Part shown: piece by piece, positions 8,648 to 18,361 of the stretch
How positions within the stretch are numbered: the stretch's first letter is position 1
How the letters are laid out: every line of letters starts with the position of its first letter
DNA from: Wolfiporia cocos
Lineage: Eukaryota > Basidiomycota > Agaricomycetes > Polyporales > Phaeolaceae
Direction: 5' to 3'
NCBI GenBank assembly: GCA_029448655.1
Contig: JACCLO010000001.1
Coordinates: 2,728,001 to 2,792,000 of the forward strand
Length of the DNA: 64,000 nt
The notes under the pieces: generated by a model
Databases searched by the model: none
What the model was told of the DNA's origin: nothing
What the model saw: only the letters and a program-made list of their open reading frames with translations
Position numbers and translations under genes: made by a program

Positions 8648-11600
8648 ATGACGCTGGCAAAACCCGTGAAGTGCAATGCACTAATCGACTCAGGAGCAAT
8701 GTCGAACCTGATCCACAGCAGAGTGGTAGAAAAATACAAGGTGCCCACGCAACCCTTGAAAAACCCGATCATTGTCAAAAATGTTGACGGAACAGAAAAC
8801 AAAGATGGGCGAATAGACCGAGAAGCCACCATACTACTACGATATCCGAAGACCCAGAAAACGCGAAAGGTCCGATTCCTGGTAGGATCAATCGGGACAG
8901 AAAATATGATTCTAGGGTATGGATGGCTAAAAGACGAAAACCCCACAATCGACTGGAAGGACCAAACAGTCGATGTACGATCGATACTAGGGGCAGAAGA
9001 AAAGAAACAGGAAGCCACGATCCGAATGGATACGGTGGAGATGGTAGTTGCCCCAGAGGGAAAAATTCCAACAAGGGGGACCCAAGAAGCTGCAGGGTAT
9101 GACCTTTACGCCGCAGAAGAAACCGAGATTCCCGCCGGAGGATGGAAACTCGTCTCTACAGGAGTAAAAATGAAGATCCCAAAGGGATCGTATGGAAGGC
9201 TGGCCGGACGATCAGGCAACACCCTCAGACACGGATTGGTAGTACAAGCCGGAATCATAGACTCGGACTACCGAGGAGACGTCGGAGCCATCGTCTTCAA
9301 CTACTCAGACAAAGCGCATAGAATTATCCCGGGCATGCGAATAGCCCAGATAATTTTCGAACGACACCTCACCCCCGACATCTTAGAGGTCGAAGACCTA
9401 GATGAAACAGAACGAGGGGAGAAAGGGTTCGGATCCACAGACCAGCCAGAAGAAACAGCGCAGCGGCTCTATACTCCCAAAGAATACGAAGCGATCCGAC
9501 GCTTCGCAAAAGATAACCCTAGGATCATAGGAAAGAAAGGGGAAACACGAAAGAAGTTCCGAACAAAGATACAAATCATCAACGCTGTCAGGAAAGCGCT
9601 GACGAAATCCCAGGAATTCGCACAAAAAACCCCCGAACCAGAACGAATGATTGAGGAGATGGTCCCGAAACACCTACTGAACTTCGCCAAGGTGTTCAGT
9701 AAGGAGTCCGCAGCAGCGTTCCCCCCGTCGAGACCATGGGACCACGCAATCGAACTAAAACCCGATTTCGTGCCGAAAGACTGCAAAGTCTATGCACTCT
9801 CGCCTAAAGAGCAACAGGCGTTGGACGAATTCCTAAAAGAAAACTTGGCCAAGGGATTCATAGTCCCTTCAAAATCCCCGATGGCGTCACCATTCTTTTT
9901 CGTCCCAAAGAAAGACAGCGGCCTACGACCCTGTCAAGATTATCGATATCTGAACGAAGGGACGATAAAGAACGTCTATCCCTTGCCGCTGATCTCAGAG
10001 CTCCTGGAAAAGCTAAAAGGAGCAAAGATCTTCACAAAAATGGACCTTAGAGTGGGATACAACAACGTGCGAATCAAAAAGGGAGACGAATGGAAAGCGG
10101 CCTTCAAAACAAACCGAGGGTTGTACGAGCCCACGGTTATGTTTTTCGGATTGTGCAATGCACCCGGGACCTTTCAGGCAATGATGAACGAAATCCTGAA
10201 AGAAGAAATCCTCGAAGGATGGGTGCTTGTTTATATGGACGACATCCTCATTTTCTCAGAAGACGAGAAAATACACAAGGAACGGGAGCGACGGATCCTT
10301 CAGAGGTTGGTGGATAACCATCTCTTTGTGAAACCCGAGAAATGCGCCTTCGGTGTCGACAGAGTCGAATTTCTGGGACTAGTCATCACCCCAGGAAATA
10401 TCCAGATGGACCCAGCAAAACTCAATGGGATTAAGGAGTGGCCGACTCCCCGAAATCTCAAAGAAGTCAGATCCTTCCTAGGATTTGCAAACTTCTATCG
10501 GAAATTTATCGATCACTACTCTACGCACGCCCGACCCTTGGTAGACCTCACAAAAACGGTCACAGGGACAGGATTCCAATGGACGGAGAAAGAACAGACA
10601 GCATTCGAATTCATGAAGAAAGCATTCACGACGGCGCCCGCACTAGGAACACCGGACAAGGAGAAACCGTTCATCCTCGAAACAGATGCATCTCAGTTCG
10701 CCACAGGAGCAGTACTGAAACAGATAGATGAAACAGGGAGCGAACGGCCGGTGGGATATCTCTCACAATCCCTGACACCAACAGAACGGAACTACAAAAT
10801 CTACGATCGCGAACTACTCGGAATAGTCCGAGCATTAGAAGAATGGCGGCACCTATTGGAGGGAGCACCGCATCGGATCTTGATCCGAAGCGATCATCAG
10901 AACCTGACGTACTGGAGAAGCGCACAGCGCCTAAATCGGCGACAAGCGAGATGGCATCTATTCCTTTCGCAATTCGACCTGAAATTACAACACATCCCCG
11001 GAAAGAAACTAGTCATGGCCGACACGCTTTCCAGGTTGTACCACCTGGACAAAAGCAACGAAGACAATGAAGGAATCACCATGATTCCAGACGAACTCGT
11101 CGTCCACGCAATCCAGATCCCGATCATTGATCGAATCAAGAATGCCAACGATCGAGATGAATCTGCGGAACAGGCGATCCGTGCTCTAGGGGGCACAGGC
11201 GAATTCCCCGCGAGAACCACCGCAGATGAATGGCAACAAACGGATGGGATACTGCTCTACAGAGGCAGGATGTACGTGCCAAGGGACGAGGGCCTTCGAC
11301 GGGACGTCATCTCAAAATACCACGACTCGATCCCGGCCGGACACCCTGGGATCTGGGGTACAACAGTACAGGTTACGACCCACTTTTGGTGGCCTGACAT
11401 GAGAACAATGATAACGGAATACGTCCGAGGCTGTGCAATCTGTCAACAGATGAAACCGGATAGGAACCCGCTAAAACCCCCTTTACAACCAATACCGACA
11501 CGGGAAGACGCCCTCCCCTTCTCACAGTGCTCGGTCGATTTTGTCACCGACCTGCCAAGAGTCGGAAAGTATGACTCCATGATGGTGATTGTCGACCACG

Positions 11601-13147
11601 GCCTATCCAAGGCCATCTCTCTCACCCCATGCGACAAAACGATCACTAGCAAAGGGGCGGCAGAAATATTTCACCGGAAAATCTACTCACTATATGGCAT
11701 CCCCCGAAAGATCATTTCAGACAGAGGACCGCAGTTTGCATCAAAACTTTTCAAGGAATTATGCAAACTGCAGGGAACGGAATCGGCGATGAGTACGGCG
11801 TACCATCCACAGACCGACGGACAGACAGAAAGAATGAATCAACAGATCGAAGTATACCTTCGCATTTATTGCATGAACGACCCGTTCCAATGGGTACAAC
11901 GACTGCCCGACGTCGAATTTGCGCACAACACCAGACGAACCGAAAACCGGCCAGCGCCACTCGAAATAATCTTAGGATACGTCCCGAGAGGATTCCCAGA
12001 CTATGACAGAGTAGGGAACGTCCCGGCAGCGGTCGACAGGATCAAGAAGATCAAAGAGGCGCGAAAGATGGCATTCATCGCGCATGAATTAGCCCAGAAA
12101 AGAATGGCAGGGCGGTTCCTCAGAGAGCTGCCGAAGCTTGAGAAAGGGGATAAAGTCTGGCTCGACGCCAAGAACCTAACGATTCCCTATGAATCAAACA
12201 AACTGGCACCAAAAAGAGAAGGACCCTTCACCATCACAGAAAAGATAGGACCAACGACATACCGACTACAGTTACCGGCGAATTGGAAAATTCATCCGGT
12301 CTTCCATGCTGCCTTACTAAAACCATTCAAAGAAACAAGGGTACACGGACCCAATTACCTACGGCCGCCACCTGATATCATCAAGGGACAAGAAGAATAC
12401 GAAGTCGAAGCCATCTTGGCTGACAGATGGCAAAGAAAGAAGCATCAATACTTCGTCAAGTGGAAAGGCTATGCCACGGCCGACAACTCATGGGAGGATG
12501 AGGGGAACTTGGAGCACTCCAAGGAGCTGATAAAAGACTACCACAGGACGAGAGTCAGGACAACCCCGACACTCGAAAGTAGGACAGTAATAGTATGTCG
12601 ACGACTCGCCACCAGCTCCCCCGCCGTACCACAACCCCCGGCGATGCAGATCGTCGAGAAGGCCGACCGCGAGGTACGCCACCAAGAAGGTACTCCCCCC
12701 AGCATCTACAGATTAGACACGCCCTCCTCTGGTACAGGGCCGAGGGACCTTTTGCTGGCCGAGCCGATGGCTGGTCGGCCCTCTTCGACATCGCGCAGGA
12801 CCTCACCCACGTTTACAGCTCGTACCAGAACATCACCGAGGACCTCGTCCGAATGGAGGGGCAGATCAGAGCGCAGAGAGAGGGACTCGAGCTACTCACC
12901 GACAGACTTATCGACCGATTGGCCGCCACTACAACGGCCCGACTACGACACGCGCTCAACGACTTCGAGGATCGCGAGCACGTTACTCCCAGTCGACCCG
13001 AATACACACCACGACCCGCCCGCTTTTTCACCCCCGACGAACGACGCCGAGTTGCAAGGCCGTTTGATTTTATGGAGGGCGATAGAGTATTATTTCCTCT
13101 GCCTACCGAGACTCAGAGGGCCCGCCGAACAGGAGTTAGAGACCTGA
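8648..13147 (+). CDS. pol: Pol polyprotein with dUTPase and chromodomain, family A (E1)
   Basis: A polyprotein of 1499 residues from the first ATG; the frame is open upstream to the gag end. Domains in order: aspartic protease (LIDSGAMSN, about 12-22); dUTPase (about 145-268) with all five motifs [38 protein letters not shown] and [10 protein letters not shown]; reverse transcriptase with YMDDILIF near 528; RNase H with ETDAS near 675; integrase with an HHCC finger (about 893-930) and D, D, E near SVDF, DRGPQF and TDGQTER (about 963-1061); chromodomain [12 protein letters not shown] to WEDE (about 1250-1292). The low-complexity tail after the chromodomain overlaps ORF3. It stops at TGA 13145-13147, where E4 has CGG. 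A dUTPase between protease and RT is unusual; retroviral dUTPases sit elsewhere. Confidence 0.95.
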   Translation: MTLAKPVKCNALIDSGAMSNLIHSRVVEKYKVPTQPLKNPIIVKNVDGTENKDGRIDREATILLRYPKTQKTRKVRFLVGSIGTENMILGYGWLKDENPTIDWKDQTVDVRSILGAEEKKQEATIRMDTVEMVVAPEGKIPTRGTQEAAGYDLYAAEETEIPAGGWKLVSTGVKMKIPKGSYGRLAGRSGNTLRHGLVVQAGIIDSDYRGDVGAIVFNYSDKAHRIIPGMRIAQIIFERHLTPDILEVEDLDETERGEKGFGSTDQPEETAQRLYTPKEYEAIRRFAKDNPRIIGKKGETRKKFRTKIQIINAVRKALTKSQEFAQKTPEPERMIEEMVPKHLLNFAKVFSKESAAAFPPSRPWDHAIELKPDFVPKDCKVYALSPKEQQALDEFLKENLAKGFIVPSKSPMASPFFFVPKKDSGLRPCQDYRYLNEGTIKNVYPLPLISELLEKLKGAKIFTKMDLRVGYNNVRIKKGDEWKAAFKTNRGLYEPTVMFFGLCNAPGTFQAMMNEILKEEILEGWVLVYMDDILIFSEDEKIHKERERRILQRLVDNHLFVKPEKCAFGVDRVEFLGLVITPGNIQMDPAKLNGIKEWPTPRNLKEVRSFLGFANFYRKFIDHYSTHARPLVDLTKTVTGTGFQWTEKEQTAFEFMKKAFTTAPALGTPDKEKPFILETDASQFATGAVLKQIDETGSERPVGYLSQSLTPTERNYKIYDRELLGIVRALEEWRHLLEGAPHRILIRSDHQNLTYWRSAQRLNRRQARWHLFLSQFDLKLQHIPGKKLVMADTLSRLYHLDKSNEDNEGITMIPDELVVHAIQIPIIDRIKNANDRDESAEQAIRALGGTGEFPARTTADEWQQTDGILLYRGRMYVPRDEGLRRDVISKYHDSIPAGHPGIWGTTVQVTTHFWWPDMRTMITEYVRGCAICQQMKPDRNPLKPPLQPIPTREDALPFSQCSVDFVTDLPRVGKYDSMMVIVDHGLSKAISLTPCDKTITSKGAAEIFHRKIYSLYGIPRKIISDRGPQFASKLFKELCKLQGTESAMSTAYHPQTDGQTERMNQQIEVYLRIYCMNDPFQWVQRLPDVEFAHNTRRTENRPAPLEIILGYVPRGFPDYDRVGNVPAAVDRIKKIKEARKMAFIAHELAQKRMAGRFLRELPKLEKGDKVWLDAKNLTIPYESNKLAPKREGPFTITEKIGPTTYRLQLPANWKIHPVFHAALLKPFKETRVHGPNYLRPPPDIIKGQEEYEVEAILADRWQRKKHQYFVKWKGYATADNSWEDEGNLEHSKELIKDYHRTRVRTTPTLESRTVIVCRRLATSSPAVPQPPAMQIVEKADREVRHQEGTPPSIYRLDTPSSGTGPRDLLLAEPMAGRPSSTSRRTSPTFTARTRTSPRTSSEWRGRSERRERDSSYSPTDLSTDWPPLQRPDYDTRSTTSRIASTLLPVDPNTHHDPPAFSPPTNDAELQGRLILWRAIEYYFLCLPRLRGPAEQELET

Positions 13148-13638
13148 CGCCACGTATTCCTGGTATGGGAGGCAACGGGAGACGTGAACCACCTGCACGC
13201 CCGACGAGCCCTAGGGCTACCCCAGCGCGACAGCGAAGAGCGAATAGCACGCTGCCTATTCGACGATCTCCGTCGGTGCAGAGCATTACCCGCGAGGAGT
13301 TTGAGCGAGGTGTGAGGGAGCACGAACGAGACACCGCCTCCCTACCCACATGGGCCGCACGGAACCTCCACCGAGCCGCACACCACTGGAGGTACCAACA
13401 TAACGAATACCTCCGCGATATCCCTTCCCTACGGGTACCAGCGAGGCCCTCACCTGAACAGCCATGTCGACAATGTGGCTCCGCTAACCACTGGATCCTC
13501 GACTGCCCCGATTATATTTGCAGAACTTGTGGGCTCAATCAACCAGGTCATCGACAGAATGAATGCCGCCAACACTTCGTATGGCGAACTCCTACGACCC
13601 CGTCCCTCAGCGGGAACGGCGACATCTACAACGAATAG
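12595..13638 (+). CDS. ORF3: zinc-knuckle protein overlapping the 3' end of pol
   Basis: A 347-residue frame offset from pol, starting MSTTRHQLP just after the chromodomain. Residues about 60-125 resemble a helical or coiled-coil segment (LFDIAQDLTHVYSSYQNITE onward). An Arg/Pro-rich linker follows, then a helical stretch SITREEFERG and two zinc knuckles at about 290-325: CRQCGSANHWILDC (CX2CX4HX4C) and CRTCGLNQPGHRQNEC (CX2CX6HX4C). Family B ORF3 matches in start (MSTP), coiled region, knuckles and end. Comparing E1 with E4 over the overlap, I count about 16 residue changes in this frame against about 27 in the pol frame, so this frame seems the more constrained. The TAG after DIYNE is probably a small truncation, since E4 continues to DAEAL. 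The knuckles suggest nucleic-acid binding; the role is unknown. Confidence 0.75.
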   Translation: MSTTRHQLPRRTTTPGDADRREGRPRGTPPRRYSPQHLQIRHALLWYRAEGPFAGRADGWSALFDIAQDLTHVYSSYQNITEDLVRMEGQIRAQREGLELLTDRLIDRLAATTTARLRHALNDFEDREHVTPSRPEYTPRPARFFTPDERRRVARPFDFMEGDRVLFPLPTETQRARRTGVRDLTPRIPGMGGNGRREPPARPTSPRATPARQRRANSTLPIRRSPSVQSITREEFERGVREHERDTASLPTWAARNLHRAAHHWRYQHNEYLRDIPSLRVPARPSPEQPCRQCGSANHWILDCPDYICRTCGLNQPGHRQNECRQHFVWRTPTTPSLSGNGDIYNE

Positions 13639-13698
13639 GACGCCGAGGCACTCTGAAGAGAGGAACTTGGAAAATTCGCCGAGGCCGACGAATGCCTA

Positions 13699-13710
13699 GG
13701 GAGGGGCTGA
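13699..13710 (+). other. E1 polypurine tract
   Basis: The purine-rich GGGAGGGGCTGA lies directly before the 3' LTR, the normal place for the plus-strand DNA primer. E4 has the same sequence next to its 3' LTR. Confidence 0.7.
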
Positions 13711-14419
13711 TGTTATGATTATTTTAATTTTTCGAATATTGACAGAACTCACCACCGGGCAAATACGATACAGGGACTTGTTGCACAACCAACTCCCCTG
13801 GCTACTCGTGACTCTACTGGGCGCATCCCCAGTTGTACTAGTCGATAGGGCGCGTTTCATCTTCGGCAGATCTAACTCTGCCATCGTTTCATGTTCATCG
13901 CTCGTTAGCTGATAGATGGCGTTCAACCGCCATCATTCCTAGCTATCGTCTCAGGTATATCATTACATACCTATCAAACATTTGGTACTATAGCGTAGAT
14001 AGTATCGGTGACATCTGGGACGAACTTGACCCCTAAAACCCAACGTAGTATATAAACCAATGTACTTACTGTCGAGGCTCTTCAGCTCGACCTTGTTGTA
14101 TAAACAAGAAGTCTTATACTCGTTCTCAAACGTAGGAAACTACGCTCAGTATCTTTCGCTCGAGCAACCGAATGACTGAGTTCTCGAAGTGCACATTGAC
14201 TTCTTGAACTTAGGCGAGTCTTATATTCTATTAAGACTTGCACCTGAACAGATTATATCCTCTAACGCGTATTGGATATTATACGATCTCCTAGGAACTT
14301 CACCTAGGACTTGAAGGCATCTAACGAGCATTTGCCTTGCATACGGCTATACGCCCACGTGCAGAAGAACGATCTATATTCGCAACTCGAATATACGAAC
14401 GGGTATTCGACCCGTAACA
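13711..14419 (+). repeat. E1 3' LTR
   Basis: 709 bp, matching the 5' LTR except at two positions by eye (TTGCACAACC for TTGCGCAACC, and ATTCGCAACTC for ATTCGCGACTC). Target duplication TGCGT follows. Confidence 0.97.
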
Positions 14420-15206
14420 TGCGTGGGACTGTTGCGCGACCAAGACAAGGGCGGTCGGCAACCGCGAGGGAGTGGGTGACAACACCAGCGCCGCCTCGAG
14501 TTCTGGTGATGGCACCGGCGAGCTTGCCAACTCCGTTGCACCCTCAGTTTCAAGTGGCGCGAGTGCCACGGTCGGTGAGGGCGCAGCATGGATCTCTGGC
14601 GTCTCCGTCCCAAGGGCAGCTGGGGATGGCACAGGCGGACTGGTGGACAACAGCGATCTCCGATCGGCTTCTTCCATAAGTGCGGTAACTCCCGAGTCCG
14701 TCAACGGCAAGGACGAAGTTTCTATTCCCGTGGCGGGTACATCTCGCATTGAGGGAGCGGCTAGTATCTGCTTGTTAGCCATCAGCTAATCCCAGGACGA
14801 ATCACTTACGATCGAAAATGTCCTGGCCAAAGCGGAACAGGGTACCACATATATGTCCTAGCGTCAAGCCCGCTTCTTTGCGCAGTGTCTGTTCAAAATC
14901 TTGGTTTGCGTGGTTTGAACCCATATTGTGACTAGTACGTTGTTAGTAAACTTCCCACCCAGTGTGCGGTGGACTCACGTGTACGTTGTAACATAGCCAT
15001 TCTCATCCAGTCCGGTCATCATGATTGTGCCCACCCAGCCCGTTTGCTTCTCCCAATGCTCCGCCGTCAGCCGAATCACGGTCTCCATTCCAGCCGCCCT
15101 TCTGTATGGCTATCAACAAGAATATCACGGCGCGCTGGAATCACCACTCACCTTGCGCATTCATACTCTTCGGTACCTAGCTTTGCCTCCATCTCTACAG
15201 GCGTAT
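14420..15206 (-). pseudogene. Middle exons of host gene(s) between E1 and E2
   Basis: On the minus strand, exons can be placed at 15152-15206, 14979-15109, 14810-14931 and about 14420-14771. GT-AG introns separate them, one with a TACTAAC branch site. The early exons include ETVIRLTAEHWEKQTGWVG and EAGLTLGHICGTLFRFGQDI. The last is acidic and Ser/Pro-rich and runs into E1. The 15206 side joins 24994 in frame when E2 is disregarded. The splice into the last exon does not resolve cleanly, and an ATG at 14780-14782 could start a separate gene. The family was not recognised. Confidence 0.55.
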
Positions 15207-15748
15207 TGTTACGGATCGAATATCCATTCAACGCAAAATAACTAAGTCGAGTTACTCAGCGTATCGAGTAGCACACTACTTGTCGGACTCCTCAGAGTCG
15301 GAGCGTCAATATACAAGCTGCAGGCTTAATTGCTCAAGCCTTTGAGAACGGGTATAAGATCCTTGTAATTCAACAAGGTCGAGCTGAGGGACTCGACCGG
15401 TATTTACATCATGTTATATACTTCAGTTCGTTAATCGGGGTCATAGTGTCCTTGGTACTGCTACTATTAAGTCCATCGGGCTAACGATATAAGTAATAAA
15501 GGAGAAGCGTTGCGGTTGCGCGCAACAATAGGTGAAACAGGGAACTACTGTGGTTGGACACAGAATATCAGCTAGAACGCAATGCGAACATGGAGAGTGG
15601 GCATAGGGTTGTTATACATGAAACAGGGCCTACGGTTGAGCGGAGGCCCAGAGAAGCAGAGCGCTGGATACAATGGTTGAACGCTAAGTCCTCATACACA
15701 GTGAGGCGTCAACGGGAACATTCGAGTGTACCTGGTAGAATCGTAACA
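15207..15748 (-). repeat. E2 3' LTR
   Basis: On the plus strand it reads TGTTACGGATCG to ATCGTAACA, 542 bp. A C-rich run just beyond it (minus-strand polypurine GAGGGGGGGTGA, 15749-15760) is the plus-strand primer tract. Confidence 0.93.
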
Positions 15749-16478
15749 TCACCCCCCCTCAAGCCTTCATCGCCCTCGATGAAATCCAAGCATCACGGCC
15801 ACTCAAAGGGCCTCCGGGTCGGGGTCGTTGTATCCCGCATCTGTATCGGGGAGCGGAGGTGTCGGAGGGGGATCCATACCTGATAGAGGGCGCATTCGCC
15901 GACACGATGTCCTGGCTGTGTGACTCTGCAGGTGGGGCATCTGTAGTCGGGACAGTCGAGGATCCAATGCCAGGGGCTCCCGCATCGACGACAGGGTTCT
16001 TCGGCAGATGGTCGAGGTGGTGAGCGAGCTGAGGGGACGGCGCGAAGATACTCTCCTGACTCGTACCGCTGGTGGTGGTGGTGGGCCCAGAGACGCTGTC
16101 TGAGCCAGGTAGGCAGCTGGTAGAGGGATTCGTCCCATCCGTCCCTCCCTCGCTCCCACTCCTCCCGGGTAATGATCTCAACTGATGGAGATCTGTTGCT
16201 AACTCCGTTGCTAGCAGCTGCAGAGGTCGGCGAGGGGGGAGCCCTACCATCGCCCGACCCCTCTCGAACTGGGTGTCGTTCATCGTCTCATGGATGCGGA
16301 GGAGGGCGCGCTGATTCTCGAGGTCGAGGTCCTGCGGGGGCGGTCGGTACGGCAGCGTCGCGAGGTACCACATGACTGTATTCCATAAAATCGAATGGTT
16401 CTGCGATTCGATCCAGTTCGCCGTCGTCGAGTAACCAGGGGGGCATGGCTGGGACAGGGCTTCGCATTCGTGGTAAGC

Positions 16479-17038
16479 TGTCACAGAATTCCCAGTGGGG
16501 GGTTCTACATTCCTTCGCTACAGGTATTATAGGCGCCGCTAGGTGCGCGCGCGCTTCCCTGATCCTCAGCCACCTCCAGCGCCCGTCCAGGACTCTATTT
16601 AGATCATCTGACCATAGGTTAGCGCTGTAGGGTAGCGCGCATCTTAGGTACTCACGTTAGGGTCACACCGTCCACAATGTCGTCACACATAGTTACATAT
16701 CATGTGCCCTTGTAGTTACTGCGCTCGGACCGCGACTTTAGGGCGACCATTACTGGTCAGCTATACATGTATAAGTACGACAAGATGGGGACTTACTTCC
16801 CCATCTTTAGGATTCTCGACAACTGAGCTTAGGCTCCTTTCTCATCTGCGTTTGTGTGCGTCTCTGCCCCGGGGGCCCTCCACGACTTGCTTGTCTGTGT
16901 GTCTTCCCTCTTGGTCGCCTTAGGAGTTCCCCCTTGGGGATACAGCCGACTGGCTGCCTTGTGGTTAGCACACCGCCCTGTAGGACGTCTAGGGACTCCC
17001 CTGTAGCCAGGGTCCCACAAACCTGTGAGTTTGTGTCA
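16479..17038 (+). repeat. E3 5' LTR
   Basis: It runs TGTCACAGAATT to GTTTGTGTCA. TATAAG at 16770-16775 lies 32 bases before CATCTTTAGGAT (16802-16813), the predicted RNA start and self-primer. Confidence 0.93.
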
Positions 17039-17040
17039 TA

Positions 17041-17052
17041 ATCCTAAAGATG
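17041..17052 (+). other. E3 primer-binding site, self-priming type
   Basis: ATCCTAAAGATG, two bases after the 5' LTR, is the exact 12-base complement of CATCTTTAGGAT at the predicted RNA start (16802-16813). The sequence differs from that of families A and B, but the geometry is the same. Confidence 0.7.
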
Positions 17053-17801
17053 TTTTACCTCCCCTCCGGCGCCACTTGCGCTGGGGCCGAGGGTTTTTCA
17101 CTCGCAGGTCGCCAAGGCAACGCGGCGGGGCAGCCTCTTGGGAGAAGACCCAGAGGTCCGTAGATTTACGAGCCCCCATCTAAGCGTTACACCTGGCAAA
17201 GCGGCCGCGAGGAGTAAAAAGCAAGTCCGCCCCCCATGAACAACAGGGTAGCGGGGTCAACAGGTATAAGCCGCGTTCAGGGCCCGCCGCCGTCACCCCT
17301 GCAAAGGGAATGTACGCGCGCGTGGAGGCACAGTGCATCCTCGCCATCACCCCTGGGCGGCAGGAGTCAGCTCAAGATCCTTGACCTGTGGGTATGCGAA
17401 GGGAACCCGCGAGGGTCTCCCAACCCCACACCGACGGTCAACAAGATGAATATAGAAAATCGACTAGGTACTTAATCGACGAGGACCCAGCATAGTCGGA
17501 GGTCGGTGGGCCACCCCAAGCTATGTCGGCGCACGCCAGGAATGATGGATGAGCATCACCCAAGCGCCTCTACGCTCACCGCTGGTAACGGCTCGCCCAT
17601 TCACGTCAGACATGTAAGAGAAGAGAGAAGCTCCTCTGCATGGTCATCCTCCTTCGCACACCCACTGGCGGACAGGACCGCCGATGACTGGAACTTCCAC
17701 CTGGGGGCGCAGGTGCCAGACATCAAAACTCAACCAAAGGAATGTCGCGTCGTAGGTTATAGGTACAACGTCGGGACGACGTTTTTTGAGAGGGGGGGTA
17801 A

Positions 17802-18361
17802 TGTCACAGAATTCCCAGTGGGGGGTTCTACATTCCTTCGCTACAGGTATTATAGGCGCCGCTAGGTGCGCGCGCGCTTCCCTGATCCTCAGCCACCTCC
17901 AGCGCCCGTCCAGGACTCTATTTAGATCATCTGACCATAGGTTAGCGCTGTAGGGTAGCGCGCATCTTAGGTACTCACGTTAGGGTCACACCGTCCACAA
18001 TGTCGTCACACATAGTTACATATCATGTGCCCTTGTAGTTACTGCGCTCGGACCGCGACTTTAGGGCGACCATTACTGGTCAGCTATACATGTATAAGTA
18101 CGACAAGATGGGGACTTACTTCCCCATCTTTAGGATTCTCGACAACTGAGCTTAGGCTCCTTTCTCATCTGCGTTTGTGTGCGTCTCTGCCCCGGGGGCC
18201 CTCCACGACTTGCTTGTCTGTGTGTCTTCCCTCTTGGTCGCCTTAGGAGTTCCCCCTTGGGGATACAGCCGACTGGCTGCCTTGTGGTTAGCACACCGCC
18301 CTGTAGGACGTCTAGGGACTCCCCTGTAGCCAGGGTCCCACAAACCTGTGAGTTTGTGTCA
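17802..18361 (+). repeat. E3 3' LTR
   Basis: 560 bp, identical by eye to the 5' LTR. Followed by target duplication TAAGC. Confidence 0.93.

Larger units (their letters stand above)
5956..14419 (+). mobile_element. E1: complete Ty3/gypsy chromovirus, family A
   Basis: An 8464-bp element with two 709-bp LTRs that differ at only two positions by eye (near 6029 and 6639 of the left LTR). It is flanked by the perfect 5-bp duplication TGCGT (5951-5955 and 14420-14424). The internal order is self-primer site, gag, pol with dUTPase and chromodomain, an overlapping ORF3, then a polypurine tract. The near-identical LTRs indicate a very recent insertion. gag and the pol core are uninterrupted. Relative to E4, the pol tail stops early (13145-13147) and ORF3 ends a few codons early. 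Confidence 0.97.
16479..18361 (+). mobile_element. E3: non-autonomous LTR retrotransposon nested in E2
   Basis: Two 560-bp LTRs (16479-17038 and 17802-18361) show no difference by eye. The 5-bp duplication TAAGC flanks them (16474-16478 and 18362-18366). The 763-bp interior has no convincing gene. It ends in the polypurine-rich TTTTTTGAGAGGGGGGGTAA before the 3' LTR. Identical LTRs imply very recent mobilisation by an autonomous relative that is not in this window. Confidence 0.95.

Noticed and set aside
8775..12806. Numerous minus-strand frames across E1 pol, and plus-strand frames across E4 and E2 pol
   Set aside because: They are opposite-strand shadows of the polyprotein with no recognisable domains.
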